From Cytobacillus sp. NJ13 (GTDB lineage Bacteria > Bacillota > Bacilli > Bacillales > Cytobacillaceae): a DNA stretch of 64,000 nt. The notes under the pieces are model-generated. The model did no database searches, was not told where the DNA came from, and worked only from the letters and a program-made list of their open reading frames with translations. The translations under genes were made by a program, and so were the position numbers. Location: NCBI GenBank assembly GCA_030348385.1, contig JAUCFP010000006.1, forward strand, positions 1,178,001 through 1,242,000, read 5' to 3'. Shown piece after piece: positions 26,380 to 34,777 of the stretch. Each line of letters opens with the position of its first letter. Position 1 is the stretch's first letter.

Positions 26380-27446
26380 TATCGGCCACCTCCCATCAGC
26401 TTCAGGTACTCTTCTTTCTGCTGCCTGATTTGCCATGTCGGCTCTGCAAAGACATGGTCAAAAATAACTGCTGGATCGGCAGGAGGAAAATCCTCCATTT
26501 CGGCTATAGCCTTATCTATTTCAGCAGCTGCTTTTTCTTCAGTGGTCTGCACCCATTTCTCATCGAATATCCCCATATTTTTCATCCACCGCTCAAGTCT
26601 TAAAATGGGGTCAGTCTCCTGTCTTCTATTGCTGCTTTCCGATTGATCACGGTACTTAGATGGATCATCTGCAGTGGTATGTGCCCCATATCTCCACGTA
26701 ACTGCTTCGATTAGTGTCGGCCCTTCACCTTTACGTGCCTTTTCTAAAGCATTTAAGGTTTCAAAATAAACCATGAAAACATCATTGCCATCGATTCTGA
26801 CTCCCGGAATATCGTAAGCCAGGGCTTTTTGTGCAATTGTTTTTGTATTCATCTGCTTGTTAAAAGGAACAGATATGGCGTATTGATTGTTCTGATTAAA
26901 AAAGACAACCGGCGCTTTAAAAATACTGGCGAAATTCAACCCTTCATGAAAATCCCCCTCGGAAGTCGCACCGTCTCCAAAATAAGCAATAGCGGCATTT
27001 GATGTACCTTTTTTCCTTTCAGCGAAAGCAGCTCCTGCCGCATGAGGGATTTGTGTCGCAATCGGGATGGCCGGAGGAAAAATTTTCTTTCCGTCAGGCG
27101 GCACACACCCTTCATTTCTTCCGTTCCAAAACAAGAGGATATTTCTCAGTGAGTGGCCAAAGGTCATAGCTGCTCCGTGATCGCGATAGGTAGGAAACAT
27201 CCAATCGTTCTCCTTTAGGGCAGCAGCAGTTCCGACCTGGGAAGCCTCCTGTCCTTCATAAGGTGCATATGTGCCTATCCTGCCCTGGCGCTGGAGTGAA
27301 ATAGCCTTGCGGTCAAAAATACGGATTCTTGCCATATTTCTATAAAACTCTTTTACAAGTTTTTCAGTTATTTTTTCTTCATAGTCGGAATTGATGATGT
27401 TTCCATTTTCGTCCATTATCCGTCTGATCGGAAAGTGATTTTCCAT
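26379..27446 (-). CDS. 2-oxoacid dehydrogenase E1 alpha subunit
   Basis: A 355-residue thiamine-diphosphate subunit of E1, which decarboxylates the 2-oxoacid and acylates lipoate. The ThDP motif runs from GDG (157-159) to Asn187 in a GDGATSEGDFHEG context. YAPYEGQEASQVG and FPTYRDHG are standard active-site landmarks. An AAAGGGTGAGA ribosome site precedes the ATG. It follows phenylalanine dehydrogenase by 74 bases on the same strand. Pairing of a phenylalanine dehydrogenase with its own E1-E2-E3 set suggests oxidative decarboxylation of phenylpyruvate to phenylacetyl-CoA. Confidence 0.9.
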   Translation of the reverse strand: MENHFPIRRIMDENGNIINSDYEEKITEKLVKEFYRNMARIRIFDRKAISLQRQGRIGTYAPYEGQEASQVGTAAALKENDWMFPTYRDHGAAMTFGHSLRNILLFWNGRNEGCVPPDGKKIFPPAIPIATQIPHAAGAAFAERKKGTSNAAIAYFGDGATSEGDFHEGLNFASIFKAPVVFFNQNNQYAISVPFNKQMNTKTIAQKALAYDIPGVRIDGNDVFMVYFETLNALEKARKGEGPTLIEAVTWRYGAHTTADDPSKYRDQSESSNRRQETDPILRLERWMKNMGIFDEKWVQTTEEKAAAEIDKAIAEMEDFPPADPAVIFDHVFAEPTWQIRQQKEEYLKLMGGGR

Positions 27447-27520
27447 CTTCTCACCCTTTGGCTATTGAATTATTTTTATCACTTTTATACGGTACATATA
27501 TTGTTATCCAAGCAAAAAAA

Positions 27521-28630
27521 TTAGGTTCTTACTGCCCACTTCGGGCGTTTCATATGGGAAAAAAAGCTATTTCTGCGTGTGCGCGCTTCTATGCGGCTCT
27601 CGCAGAATTGGTTGGATGCTTCCACCGTTGTTATTCCATTTGCTTCAGCATGTTCGTAGATGTTCAGAAGAGAGTTATAAATAGCTTTTGTTTTGCGGAG
27701 TACCCTTTCTTTATTAGGTGTGTATAATTCGTCTGCGACCTGGATTAATCCCCCTGCATTCACAATATAATCGGGAGCGTATAAGATGCCCTTATTATTA
27801 AGGATTTGTCCATGGCGCATATCCATAAGCTGGTTATTGGCAGAACCTACGATTGCTTTTACTTTAAGCTTGCCGATTGTGTCATCATTAATGACGCCGC
27901 CCATTGCACATGGAACAAAAAAGTCTGCCTGGGCATCATATATTTCATTGCTGGATAATACCTTCACTCCGGCACCCATTTCTTTCGCTTTACTGAGAAG
28001 CTGGTCGATTGCCTGCCGGCTGATATCTGTCACAAATAAATCTGCCCCTTCCTCCAGCAGTCTTTCTGCCACTTTATATCCAACTTTGCCAAGTCCCTGA
28101 ATGGCATAACTTTTGCCTGAAAGGTCGTCTGTTCCATTCAGTGCTTTATTTGTTGCCTGAAGACCATAAATAACACCCTGTGCGGTTGGTACCGAAGAAT
28201 CGCCGCTTCCTCCATAAACCTCATCTACCCCTACAATGCAATTCGTTTCCTTCAGGGCATGAACAAAATCTTCTGTGGAAGTACCCATGTCTGTTCCTGT
28301 GTAGAACCGCCCGTTCAATGATTCAACAAATTGGCCAAAAGCGCGGAATAGTTCGGGTGTTTTATCTTTTAATGGATCCCCGATAATTACAGCCTTCCCG
28401 CCTCCGAAGTCACAATCGGCTGCTGCACATTTATAGGTCATGCCTTTTGATAATCGGAGGACATCTTCAAGGGCATCATCGACGCTGTTGTATGGAAACA
28501 TACGGCAGCCTCCCAATGCCGGACCCAATCTAGTGCTGTGGATTGCAATGATTGCCTTTAAACCAGTAGATTCATCGTTGCAGAAAACGACTTGTTCATG
28601 ATCTTTAATTTTTTGGAACATATCTGTCAT
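27521..28630 (-). CDS. pdh: Phenylalanine dehydrogenase
   Basis: A 369-residue NAD-dependent amino acid dehydrogenase. It resembles the Bacillus badius and Thermoactinomyces phenylalanine dehydrogenases more than leucine dehydrogenase: [11 protein letters not shown], a GLIQVADEL segment and the C-terminal [14 protein letters not shown] are typical. Catalytic lysines are Lys67 and Lys79 (DFGGGK), Asp114 lies in GTDMGT, and the NAD motif GLGKVG is at 179-184. It deaminates phenylalanine to phenylpyruvate in the cytosol. A near-match cre site lies 21 bases upstream. A good ribosome site (GGGGAGAAT) supports the ATG. Confidence 0.92.
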   Translation of the reverse strand: MTDMFQKIKDHEQVVFCNDESTGLKAIIAIHSTRLGPALGGCRMFPYNSVDDALEDVLRLSKGMTYKCAAADCDFGGGKAVIIGDPLKDKTPELFRAFGQFVESLNGRFYTGTDMGTSTEDFVHALKETNCIVGVDEVYGGSGDSSVPTAQGVIYGLQATNKALNGTDDLSGKSYAIQGLGKVGYKVAERLLEEGADLFVTDISRQAIDQLLSKAKEMGAGVKVLSSNEIYDAQADFFVPCAMGGVINDDTIGKLKVKAIVGSANNQLMDMRHGQILNNKGILYAPDYIVNAGGLIQVADELYTPNKERVLRKTKAIYNSLLNIYEHAEANGITTVEASNQFCESRIEARTRRNSFFSHMKRPKWAVRT

Positions 28631-28650
28631 TTCATTCTCCCCTTTATATA

Positions 28651-28664
28651 TGATAGCGCTTACA
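28651..28664. promoter_or_regulatory. Candidate cre site upstream of pdh
   Basis: TGATAGCGCTTACA matches the CcpA operator TGNAANCGNWNNCA with one mismatch. Placed between the thioesterase and pdh genes, it suggests carbon catabolite repression of phenylalanine use. Confidence 0.55.
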
Positions 28665-28714
28665 ATAAGATAAAATTAAAATGCCTTTTTTAAGGCTAAG
28701 ATACTTCTATTCTT

Positions 28715-29104
28715 TTAGTCTCTCTTTAACAATTCTGCAATCCTGCTTTTTTTCAGAATCACCTGTTTGACTTCACCTTCGCCAGCAAGTATTTTTCCAT
28801 TATGGACAGTTACAGTTGAGTAAACTGAATTTCCATCCAGCCTGGATACGGTAGCTGTTATGATAATGGATGACCCTTCAGGTGAAGGCGATAAATGCCT
28901 GGCTGTAACAGCTCCCCCCATTCCTTCTTCTTCCTCATCCAAGTAGGGGATGATCAGCAGGCGGGATGCCCATTCCATGTGATAGATCATCGTTACGGTT
29001 GAATAGGCAGGATGAATGACCTCCCCTTCAAACTGTGCGAACATCTCAGGGGAAACCACTGCATGGACAACTGCCTGGTTCCCAATTTGCAGCCCAGGTT
29101 TCAT
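28715..29104 (-). CDS. FlK-like hotdog-fold thioesterase
   Basis: A 129-residue single hotdog-domain protein. It resembles FlK, the fluoroacetyl-CoA thioesterase: Thr36, Glu44 (HMEWA) and His70 (ARHLSPSPEG) have exactly the spacing of the FlK triad Thr42-Glu50-His76. It is the first gene of the phenylalanine operon, directly behind the operator at 29142-29154. The probable role is to hydrolyse an aryl- or acyl-CoA of the pathway, such as phenylacetyl-CoA or a stalled thioester, much as PaaI does in other paa clusters; no paaI is present here. Substrate is inferred. Confidence 0.75.
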   Translation of the reverse strand: MKPGLQIGNQAVVHAVVSPEMFAQFEGEVIHPAYSTVTMIYHMEWASRLLIIPYLDEEEEGMGGAVTARHLSPSPEGSSIIITATVSRLDGNSVYSTVTVHNGKILAGEGEVKQVILKKSRIAELLKRD

Positions 29105-29141
29105 ACCATCCCTCCCTGTTATTCATAAAATATGTATGACG

Positions 29142-29181
29142 TTTATTTAACGATATGATACCATTACGTTAAATAAATAGT
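29142..29181. promoter_or_regulatory. Operator-like motif, thioesterase/pdh operon
   Basis: CGTTTATTTAACG (29142-29154) and an inverted near-copy at 29169-29181. Together they form a perfect 10-base inverted repeat, TTATTTAACG-N14-CGTTAAATAA (29145-29178). The same CG-N7-AACG motif occurs before the importer and paa operons. Confidence 0.6.
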
Positions 29182-29228
29182 CAATAAATTGTAAAAACTT
29201 TAAAAATTCTTATGATTCTCAGCCATGC

Positions 29229-29265
29229 AAAAAGGATTAACCAGCAAAATTGGCTAATCCTTTTT
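29229..29265 (-). terminator. Terminator of the trp-type importer ATPase gene
   Basis: GGATTA-CCA/TGG-TAATCC stem with a T run on the minus strand, just after the ATPase stop codon. Confidence 0.75.
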
Positions 29266-29271
29266 ATTATT

Positions 29272-30066
29272 CTAAGAAAGCAAAGCACGATCACTTGCCA
29301 TTTTTGTTCCGCGAATCCGCTGAAATTCGTTTAGAAGCTGTTCAATTGTCAGATGCTGTTTCTGTCCATCATCTACTTCAAGAATAATCTGGCCTTTATC
29401 CATCATAATCAGCCTATTTCCTAAATCCAGCGCCTGCTGCATATTATGAGTGACCATTAAAGTGGTTAAATTGTACTTTTCTACAATTTCCTTTGTCAGA
29501 TTCGTTATAAGCTCTGCGCGAGCCGGATCAAGAGCAGCGGTATGTTCATCGAGCAAAAGAATGGATGGCTCTGTGAAGGTAGCCATTAATAATGAAAGTG
29601 CCTGCCTTTCTCCTCCTGATAATAAACCAACCTTTGCATTTAAACGGTCTTCAAGGCCAAGATGAAGCGTTTCAAGAACTTCACGAAAATAGTCTTTGCG
29701 CTTTTTCGTAACTCCTTTTCTTAATGTTCTTGTTTTATTCCTTGAATACGCCATGGCGAGATTTTCTTCAATTGTCATGGACGGAGCGGTACCGGCCATC
29801 GGATCCTGAAAAACCCGGCCTATGAGCTTTGCCCTTTTATATTCAGACATGCCAGTCACATTTTGGCCATCGATATAAACGGACCCGGCATCAGGAATCA
29901 TGACACCGGAGATAATATTCATTAAAGTGGACTTCCCTGCCCCATTACTTCCGATAACGGTGACAAAGTCCCCCTCATTCAATGTGAGATTGATCGTATC
30001 CAGTGCAATCTTTTCATCTGGAGTACCTTCATTGAAGACTTTATGAATCTGATTTAATTGCAGCAC
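29272..30066 (-). CDS. ABC importer ATP-binding protein, TrpZ-like
   Basis: A 264-residue ABC ATPase. Walker A is GSNGAGKST (39-47), the signature is LLSGGERQ, and Walker B is SILLLDEHTAALDP. I chose the GTG at 30066, giving M-L-Q-L-N-Q-I-H-K-V-F, as in its family. The gene overlaps the permease by 26 bases. It energises uptake through the permease and lipoprotein coded upstream. This three-gene set belongs to the TrpXYZ/ABC_sub_bind family linked to aromatic amino acid (tryptophan) uptake in streptococci. Here, among tyrosine and phenylalanine catabolic genes, an aromatic substrate is likely. Confidence 0.85.
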   Translation of the reverse strand: MLQLNQIHKVFNEGTPDEKIALDTINLTLNEGDFVTVIGSNGAGKSTLMNIISGVMIPDAGSVYIDGQNVTGMSEYKRAKLIGRVFQDPMAGTAPSMTIEENLAMAYSRNKTRTLRKGVTKKRKDYFREVLETLHLGLEDRLNAKVGLLSGGERQALSLLMATFTEPSILLLDEHTAALDPARAELITNLTKEIVEKYNLTTLMVTHNMQQALDLGNRLIMMDKGQIILEVDDGQKQHLTIEQLLNEFQRIRGTKMASDRALLS

Positions 30067-31072
30067 CAGTCTCACCCTTTCCGCCTGATGGCAATTCACT
30101 TATGTTCATGCTTCCTGCCAGTCTTTTGGCTTTCCGTTTCTTCTCCTTCGTGCGGTCAATAATCTTCGGCATTATTAAGGCAAGGATTACAATAGTTGCT
30201 GTAATCAGCTTCATATCACCAGGTTCCAGGAACTCTACCCTCAGCGCCATGGTAACTACGATGCGGTAGATAATCGCTCCTCCAATAACCGCCAGGGTAG
30301 TTCTGGCAATTGTTTTTGTGCCAAATAATGCTTCACCGATTATGACTGAAGCCAGACCGATGATAATCATTCCGATACCCATACCAACATCGGCGAATCC
30401 TCCTTGCTGTGCAATCAATGCTCCGGAGAAAGCAACCATTGCATTGGAAATGCCCAGCCCCAAAATCACCATCATGTTGGTATTGGCAGAAAGACTGCGG
30501 ATCATCCTCTTGTTGTCACCTGTAGCCCTTAAAGCTAATCCAATCTCTGTCTGAAGAAACCGATCTGTCAAGAATTTTATTGCCAATGTTACAACTAACA
30601 TAAAGAGGATAATGCCCCATGTTCTTGGGAGGCTGTCGCCAAGCCCCACCATGGTCAATATACCGTTGAAAAAAGGATCAATTCCTGTTTTATCCCAAAA
30701 ATCCCTGACATTTGTAATAGCTGTTTCTGTGTTCAAGAGGGGAACATTTGATTTACCCATGATACGAAGGTTTATCGAATACAGAGCAATCATCATCAGG
30801 ATTCCTGATAACAGAGCATTGATTTTTCCAAAAGTATGAATAATACCAGTAAGGCAGCCGGCTATAAAACCTGCAAATAATGCAGTGATCGTTGCCAGAA
30901 AAGGATTAGCACCGCTGACAATCATGGTTGCAGCTACCGCCGCTCCAGTCACAAAACTTCCATCAACCGTTAAATCCGGAAAGTCCAGGACCCTGAACGA
31001 TAAATATACTCCAAGTGCCATAATTGCGTAGATAATCCCTGACTCGAACGCACCGAATATGGCTGTAAACAT
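30041..31072 (-). CDS. ABC importer permease, TrpY-like
   Basis: A 343-residue permease with about eight to nine membrane helices, of the LivH/RbsC-like branch that pairs with ABC_sub_bind lipoproteins. LRVEF and the FRVLDFPDLTVDGSF segment near residues 26-41 are typical of this branch. The C-terminus is a basic cytosolic tail (DRTKEKKRKAKR). It follows the lipoprotein gene after a 244-base gap that holds a terminator and a dispersed repeat, and overlaps the ATPase gene. The ligand is inferred to be an aromatic amino acid. Confidence 0.85.
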   Translation of the reverse strand: MFTAIFGAFESGIIYAIMALGVYLSFRVLDFPDLTVDGSFVTGAAVAATMIVSGANPFLATITALFAGFIAGCLTGIIHTFGKINALLSGILMMIALYSINLRIMGKSNVPLLNTETAITNVRDFWDKTGIDPFFNGILTMVGLGDSLPRTWGIILFMLVVTLAIKFLTDRFLQTEIGLALRATGDNKRMIRSLSANTNMMVILGLGISNAMVAFSGALIAQQGGFADVGMGIGMIIIGLASVIIGEALFGTKTIARTTLAVIGGAIIYRIVVTMALRVEFLEPGDMKLITATIVILALIMPKIIDRTKEKKRKAKRLAGSMNISELPSGGKGETGAAIKSDS

Positions 31073-31116
31073 TAAGAATCACACCCTTTATAAAAAGAAT
31101 AAGAAATTAAAACGCT

Positions 31117-31254
31117 TTGAACGCCGAAACTGTCTAGCTCCACAAGGAATGCTTCGACAGCTTTATCATCGCACGACTAAAAGCGTTAGCTTTTAGGAGG
31201 AGCGCCTACCCCCTTTTAGGTGTTGGGGTTGAAGCAGGCGTTTCCACTTTTCTT
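31117..31254 (-). repeat. Dispersed intergenic repeat, family A, copy 2 (inverted)
   Basis: About 138 bases with the ends TTTGAACGCC...CTGTCTAGCTCC and GCGTTTCCACTTTTC, the reverse complement of the ends of the copy at 4974-5113. The interior differs. It is inserted inside the importer operon, between lipoprotein and permease genes. Confidence 0.7.
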
Positions 31255-31277
31255 CTTGGCTAATAGTTTAAAAAGCA

Positions 31278-31306
31278 GCCGGCGTGACATTGTGTTGCCA
31301 GCCGGC
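31278..31306 (-). terminator. Hairpin after the importer lipoprotein gene
   Basis: A GC-rich stem (GCCGGC plus inner pairs) followed by GCTTTTTAAA on the minus strand. It probably lowers permease and ATPase expression relative to the binding protein. Confidence 0.65.
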
Positions 31307-31316
31307 GGATTTTCAT

Positions 31317-32327
31317 TTACTCTTCATGGAACTCAGCGAAATCTGCCCATTCTTCTTTTACTTCCAGCCCTTGTGCTTCAGCTGCTTTTTTATTGATAAC
31401 CAGTTTAAGGCTTCCAGGAAGCTCAACCGGAATTTCAGATGTTTTTTTATTTCCTTTTAAGATCTCAGCGGCCATTTTGCCTGTCTGATAACCAAGATCA
31501 AAATAGTTGAAACCGCTGGCTGCTATAGCCCCGCGTTTCATGGAATCCAGTTCACCCACGAATAAAGGAATCTTTTTGCTGTCAGCGACAGAAATAACCG
31601 ATTCAAGCGCCGACACAACCGTGTTATCTGTAGGGATATAAATTGCATCTACCCTTCCAACAAGAGAGTCGGCGGCCTGCTTAACTTCAGCAGAGGTTGA
31701 AACAGATGCTTCAACAATTTTTGCTCCTTTTGGTTCAGCAAGTTCTTTTACCTGTTTAACCTGAACCTCGGAATTTTGCTCTCCAGAATTGTAAATGATG
31801 CCAATATTTTTAACTCCCGCTTCATCAATCATAAAATCAATTGTTTTTGAAGTTCCTTCCGGATGGTTATCAGTAGTACCTGTGATATTGTCTCCAGGCT
31901 GATCAAAGGATTCAACAAGGCCGGCTCCAATAGGGTCTGTAACAGATGTGAAGAGAATTGGAATGTCCTTAGTCGCATTAAGAGCACTGACGGCACTCGG
32001 AGTAGCGTTTGCAAAAATCATATCCACTTTATCGCCGACGAAATTATTTGCAATCGACTGCGTATTATTCATATCAGCCTGAGCATTTTGAAAATCGAAT
32101 TTTACATTATCGCCTTCTTTAAAGCCTTCATCCTCCAATGCTTTTTTAAATCCTTCTGTCGCAGCATCTAAAGATGGATGTTCAACAAATTGTGTGATGC
32201 CAATTGTGTATTGCTTCTTCTCATCTCCTGCTGAAGAAGAACCACTGGATTTTTCCTGTCCGCAGCCGCTCAAAACAAGCATCCCTGCAGCCATTAACAA
32301 GGAAAGAGCTTTTAACGATTTTTTCAT
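31317..32327 (-). CDS. ABC importer substrate-binding lipoprotein, TrpX-like
   Basis: A 336-residue lipoprotein with a lipobox V-L-S-G-C, so Cys22 is the lipidated residue after signal peptidase II cleavage. The mature part is a two-domain binding protein of the ABC_sub_bind family (TITQFVEHPSLDA-like opening, FANATPSAVSALNATKDIPILF near residue 108). Members bind tryptophan or tyrosine in streptococci. It heads the importer operon, with a cre-like site (32387-32400) and the shared CG-N7-AACG motif (32464-32476) upstream. Aromatic ligand is inferred from context. Confidence 0.85.
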   Translation of the reverse strand: MKKSLKALSLLMAAGMLVLSGCGQEKSSGSSSAGDEKKQYTIGITQFVEHPSLDAATEGFKKALEDEGFKEGDNVKFDFQNAQADMNNTQSIANNFVGDKVDMIFANATPSAVSALNATKDIPILFTSVTDPIGAGLVESFDQPGDNITGTTDNHPEGTSKTIDFMIDEAGVKNIGIIYNSGEQNSEVQVKQVKELAEPKGAKIVEASVSTSAEVKQAADSLVGRVDAIYIPTDNTVVSALESVISVADSKKIPLFVGELDSMKRGAIAASGFNYFDLGYQTGKMAAEILKGNKKTSEIPVELPGSLKLVINKKAAEAQGLEVKEEWADFAEFHEE

Positions 32328-32386
32328 TATATGACCCCCTATTCAAATTTATTAACTATCAGCTTGCTGATAATTTAAACCTATTA

Positions 32387-32400
32387 TGTATGCGCTTACA
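32387..32400. promoter_or_regulatory. Candidate cre site upstream of the importer
   Basis: TGTATGCGCTTACA matches the CcpA operator with one mismatch. It shares the GCGCTTACA half with the site before pdh. Confidence 0.5.
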
Positions 32401-32463
32401 TCTCGGAGTGGAAACAGTACGTAAACTGGTTTTCACCATTTATATGATATTTACTTTTAATAT

Positions 32464-32476
32464 CGTAAATACAACG
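32464..32476. promoter_or_regulatory. Operator-like motif, importer operon
   Basis: CGTAAATACAACG, the second example of the CG-N7-AACG motif, 137 bases before the lipoprotein start. Confidence 0.5.
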
Positions 32477-32558
32477 TTATATTATCACCCTAAGTATTGG
32501 AGTGTCAATAATATTCTAAAAATTAAATATATTATAACAAGTTATGATTACATAAAAA

Positions 32559-32588
32559 AGCAAGCAGGAATATAATTGCCTGCTTGCT
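32559..32588 (-). terminator. Terminator of the nitronate monooxygenase-like gene
   Basis: A perfect 10-base-pair stem (AGCAAGCAGG/CCTGCTTGCT) followed by TTTTTT on the minus strand; it overlaps the stop codon. Confidence 0.85.
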
Positions 32589-33537
32589 AGTTTAATAGCT
32601 TCTTTGCATTTTGAAGCTGAAGATTGGCATCTTCTATCATTGTATCTAAAAGTTCCTTTACGCTTGGAAGATCATCAATCAGGCCAGCTATCTGGCCGCT
32701 GTTCATAAACCCTTCATCACCGTTTCCATTTATCGCTCCAATTTTATGAAAGTCTTCTGAAGTGAGTTTATTAAACTCATCAAGACTGATGCCCTGTTTT
32801 TCGTAATCCAGCAATTTATTGGCATAACCGGTGGAAAGCACTCTTCGTATTCTGCCAACTGAACGCCCCAATATAAGAGTTTCATGATCGGATGCTTCAA
32901 TAATTTTCTTTTTATATTGCTGGTGGAATGGTGCCTCCTTGGTTGCTATGAATCTAGTGCCCATTTGCACCCCGCTTGCCCCCAGTGCAAGCATGGCAGC
33001 AAGCCCTCTGCCATCACCGATTCCCCCGGCAGCCACGACAGGAACTGACACCTCGCCTGTTATCTGAGGAATCAATACGAGTGTAGTAGTTTCAAGAGAA
33101 CTATTGATTCCTGCTGCCTCATACCCTTCAGCAGCAATGATATCCGCCCCGGCTGCCTCTGCTTTCAGCGCCTGTCGAACCGAAGCAGCTACGGTTATGA
33201 CCTTCACACCTTTTTCATGCAGCTTAGGGATAAAGGGAGCCGGGTTTCCGGCCGAAAGGGAAACTGCCGGAATATTATGTTTAATTACAAGGGACAGGAT
33301 TTCCTTTACATAAGGGGAGACACTTAATGCAACGTTAACAGCAAATGGCTTCTTTGTTAAACTCTTTGTTTCCTCAATTATCTTCTCAACTTCCATAGGA
33401 GGCATTGTTCCTGCCCCGATAGTGCCAAGCCCTCCGGCTTCCGAGACAGCCGCTGTTAAAATGGCGTTGCTAATATTCCCCATGCCGCCCTGAATAATTG
33501 GATATTTAATATTTAAAATGTCCGTTAATATATTCAA
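32587..33537 (-). CDS. NAD(P)H-dependent flavin oxidoreductase / nitronate monooxygenase family
   Basis: A 316-residue TIM-barrel flavoprotein of the 2-nitropropane dioxygenase/FabK family. The opening YPIIQGGMGNIS, the EGYEAAG segment near 137 and the FMN phosphate motif AAGGIGDGRG near 169-178 with MGTRF are all present. Relatives include nitronate monooxygenase and enoyl-ACP reductase FabK; there is no fatty acid cluster here. It stands alone between the importer and paa genes with its own terminator. Its link to aromatic breakdown is unknown. Confidence 0.85.
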   Translation of the reverse strand: MNILTDILNIKYPIIQGGMGNISNAILTAAVSEAGGLGTIGAGTMPPMEVEKIIEETKSLTKKPFAVNVALSVSPYVKEILSLVIKHNIPAVSLSAGNPAPFIPKLHEKGVKVITVAASVRQALKAEAAGADIIAAEGYEAAGINSSLETTTLVLIPQITGEVSVPVVAAGGIGDGRGLAAMLALGASGVQMGTRFIATKEAPFHQQYKKKIIEASDHETLILGRSVGRIRRVLSTGYANKLLDYEKQGISLDEFNKLTSEDFHKIGAINGNGDEGFMNSGQIAGLIDDLPSVKELLDTMIEDANLQLQNAKKLLN

Positions 33538-33683
33538 TAAAATTCCTCCTTCGTTAAAATAATGTTATACTAATTTTAATAGTTTGACAATTAGGAACAC
33601 ACATACTTAGCAATAAAGGGTGCAGTCAATGCCTCAGATAAAAATGACCGTTTCATGCACATCGCCGTTTTGCAGGCAGTCCT

Positions 33684-34184
33684 CTATTCACTCAGCTTTT
33701 CCCTTTTTAGTGAAATTTTATAAAACATGATTTGCAGGGTTTGAACAAATGCATAAATAGGAAAAGACCAGGCCATCTGATAGCCTTTTTCATAATGAAA
33801 TATTCCGAGCTTAGCAGAGGACCATTCAATCAGTACTGCAAGAATAGACCAGAGGGTGACATACAGGATATTCTTATATCCCTTTAGATTTAGTTTCACA
33901 TATAAATAAACAAAAAAATAACTAAATGGCCCGTACATAATATAGCTCAAAAGATCAATGATTTGATAATTCGATGTATCATTTACATCATATAAATCCC
34001 ATGGCCTGATACTAATGGTATGATCGAAGAACATTCCGATAAATACGCCAATGGTGATATGAACTGCCGTTTCCAAGCCAGATAATTTTTTGGGCAGTTT
34101 CCATATAAGAATTAGCGATACCAGTAAACTTGCTAATACAAACCATTCATTTACGTCAAAAGCTCTTTCATATACCTTTTCCAT
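33684..34184 (-). CDS. CBO0543-family membrane protein
   Basis: A 166-residue protein with about five membrane helices. Features such as FFDHTISIRPWDLYD, SYIMYGPFSYFFVY and a C-terminal EWSSAKLGIFHYEKGYQMAWS resemble CBO0543-type proteins common in spore formers, whose function is unknown. It overlaps the small membrane gene upstream by 17 bases and forms a unit with the two frames at 34168-34649. It lies between aromatic catabolism genes but shows no obvious tie to them. Confidence 0.7.
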   Translation of the reverse strand: MEKVYERAFDVNEWFVLASLLVSLILIWKLPKKLSGLETAVHITIGVFIGMFFDHTISIRPWDLYDVNDTSNYQIIDLLSYIMYGPFSYFFVYLYVKLNLKGYKNILYVTLWSILAVLIEWSSAKLGIFHYEKGYQMAWSFPIYAFVQTLQIMFYKISLKREKLSE

Positions 34185-34649
34185 AATTAGCAGGCTCCTG
34201 CTTTAGATACATTATCCCCCTGGACAATCCGAGCCCGGCAATCAAAAAGGCCGAATTTTCTATGCCTGCTTTAATTAAATTCCAGTCTAAAAATGTAATT
34301 ACTCCGGACGTTAAGCTGAAAAGATCCATTCCAAGAAGACAGATTAAGAATATGGCGAAGATTTTATCCTTTTTACGCCAGATTGAGTTTTCCAATAAAT
34401 ATTAATAAACATAAGAACTAGAAAGGGGCCAATAATTTCACGATGAATCAAGAACACAATAAATAAAATAGAATCTTCTGTAATATGAATCCACTTTAAT
34501 TGAAGAGCAAGTATGGTTGTATAATTTCGGGCTGCAATTGAAATTAGCATAAGTACGAGAGAGTTTTGCAAAAAGGAAAGCTTTTTTTCTATAAAGTAAA
34601 AGAAACTTAGGGTATAAAATGCAATTACAAGTGCTGCAGGCAGAACCAT
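34168..34649 (-). pseudogene. Membrane protein split by a probable frameshift (two overlapping frames)
   Basis: Two overlapping frames, 34344-34649 (101 residues) and 34168-34395 (75 residues), both strongly hydrophobic. The second would have to start at a TTG inside the first, with no ribosome site. Adding one T near 34396 would join them as ...NIYLENSIWRKKDK..., a protein of about 160 residues with about five helices, similar in layout to the neighbour at 33684-34184. I read it as one gene with a single-base deletion or a sequencing error. Separate overlapping genes are possible but less likely. Confidence 0.5.
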
Positions 34650-34752
34650 TAAATCACCTTATGAGGGCTTTTTTTTAAATATCATCCTACATTTAATATT
34701 GTTTTGGGTATGATGCATTTATTCATTAATCCTATGATTGTATAAATGAAAA

Positions 34753-34772
34753 AGCCATCCTGCAAGATGGCT
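34753..34772 (-). terminator. Terminator of paaX
   Basis: A 7-base-pair stem (AGCCATC/GATGGCT) followed by TTTTTC on the minus strand. Confidence 0.75.
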
Positions 34773-34777
34773 CTTTC

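Noticed and set aside
24149-26436. A pyruvate or acetoin dehydrogenase complex instead of an aryl or branched-chain one
   Set aside because: Single lipoyl domain E2 and the phenylalanine dehydrogenase context do not fit pyruvate dehydrogenase, and no acetoin genes are near, though substrate is not proven.
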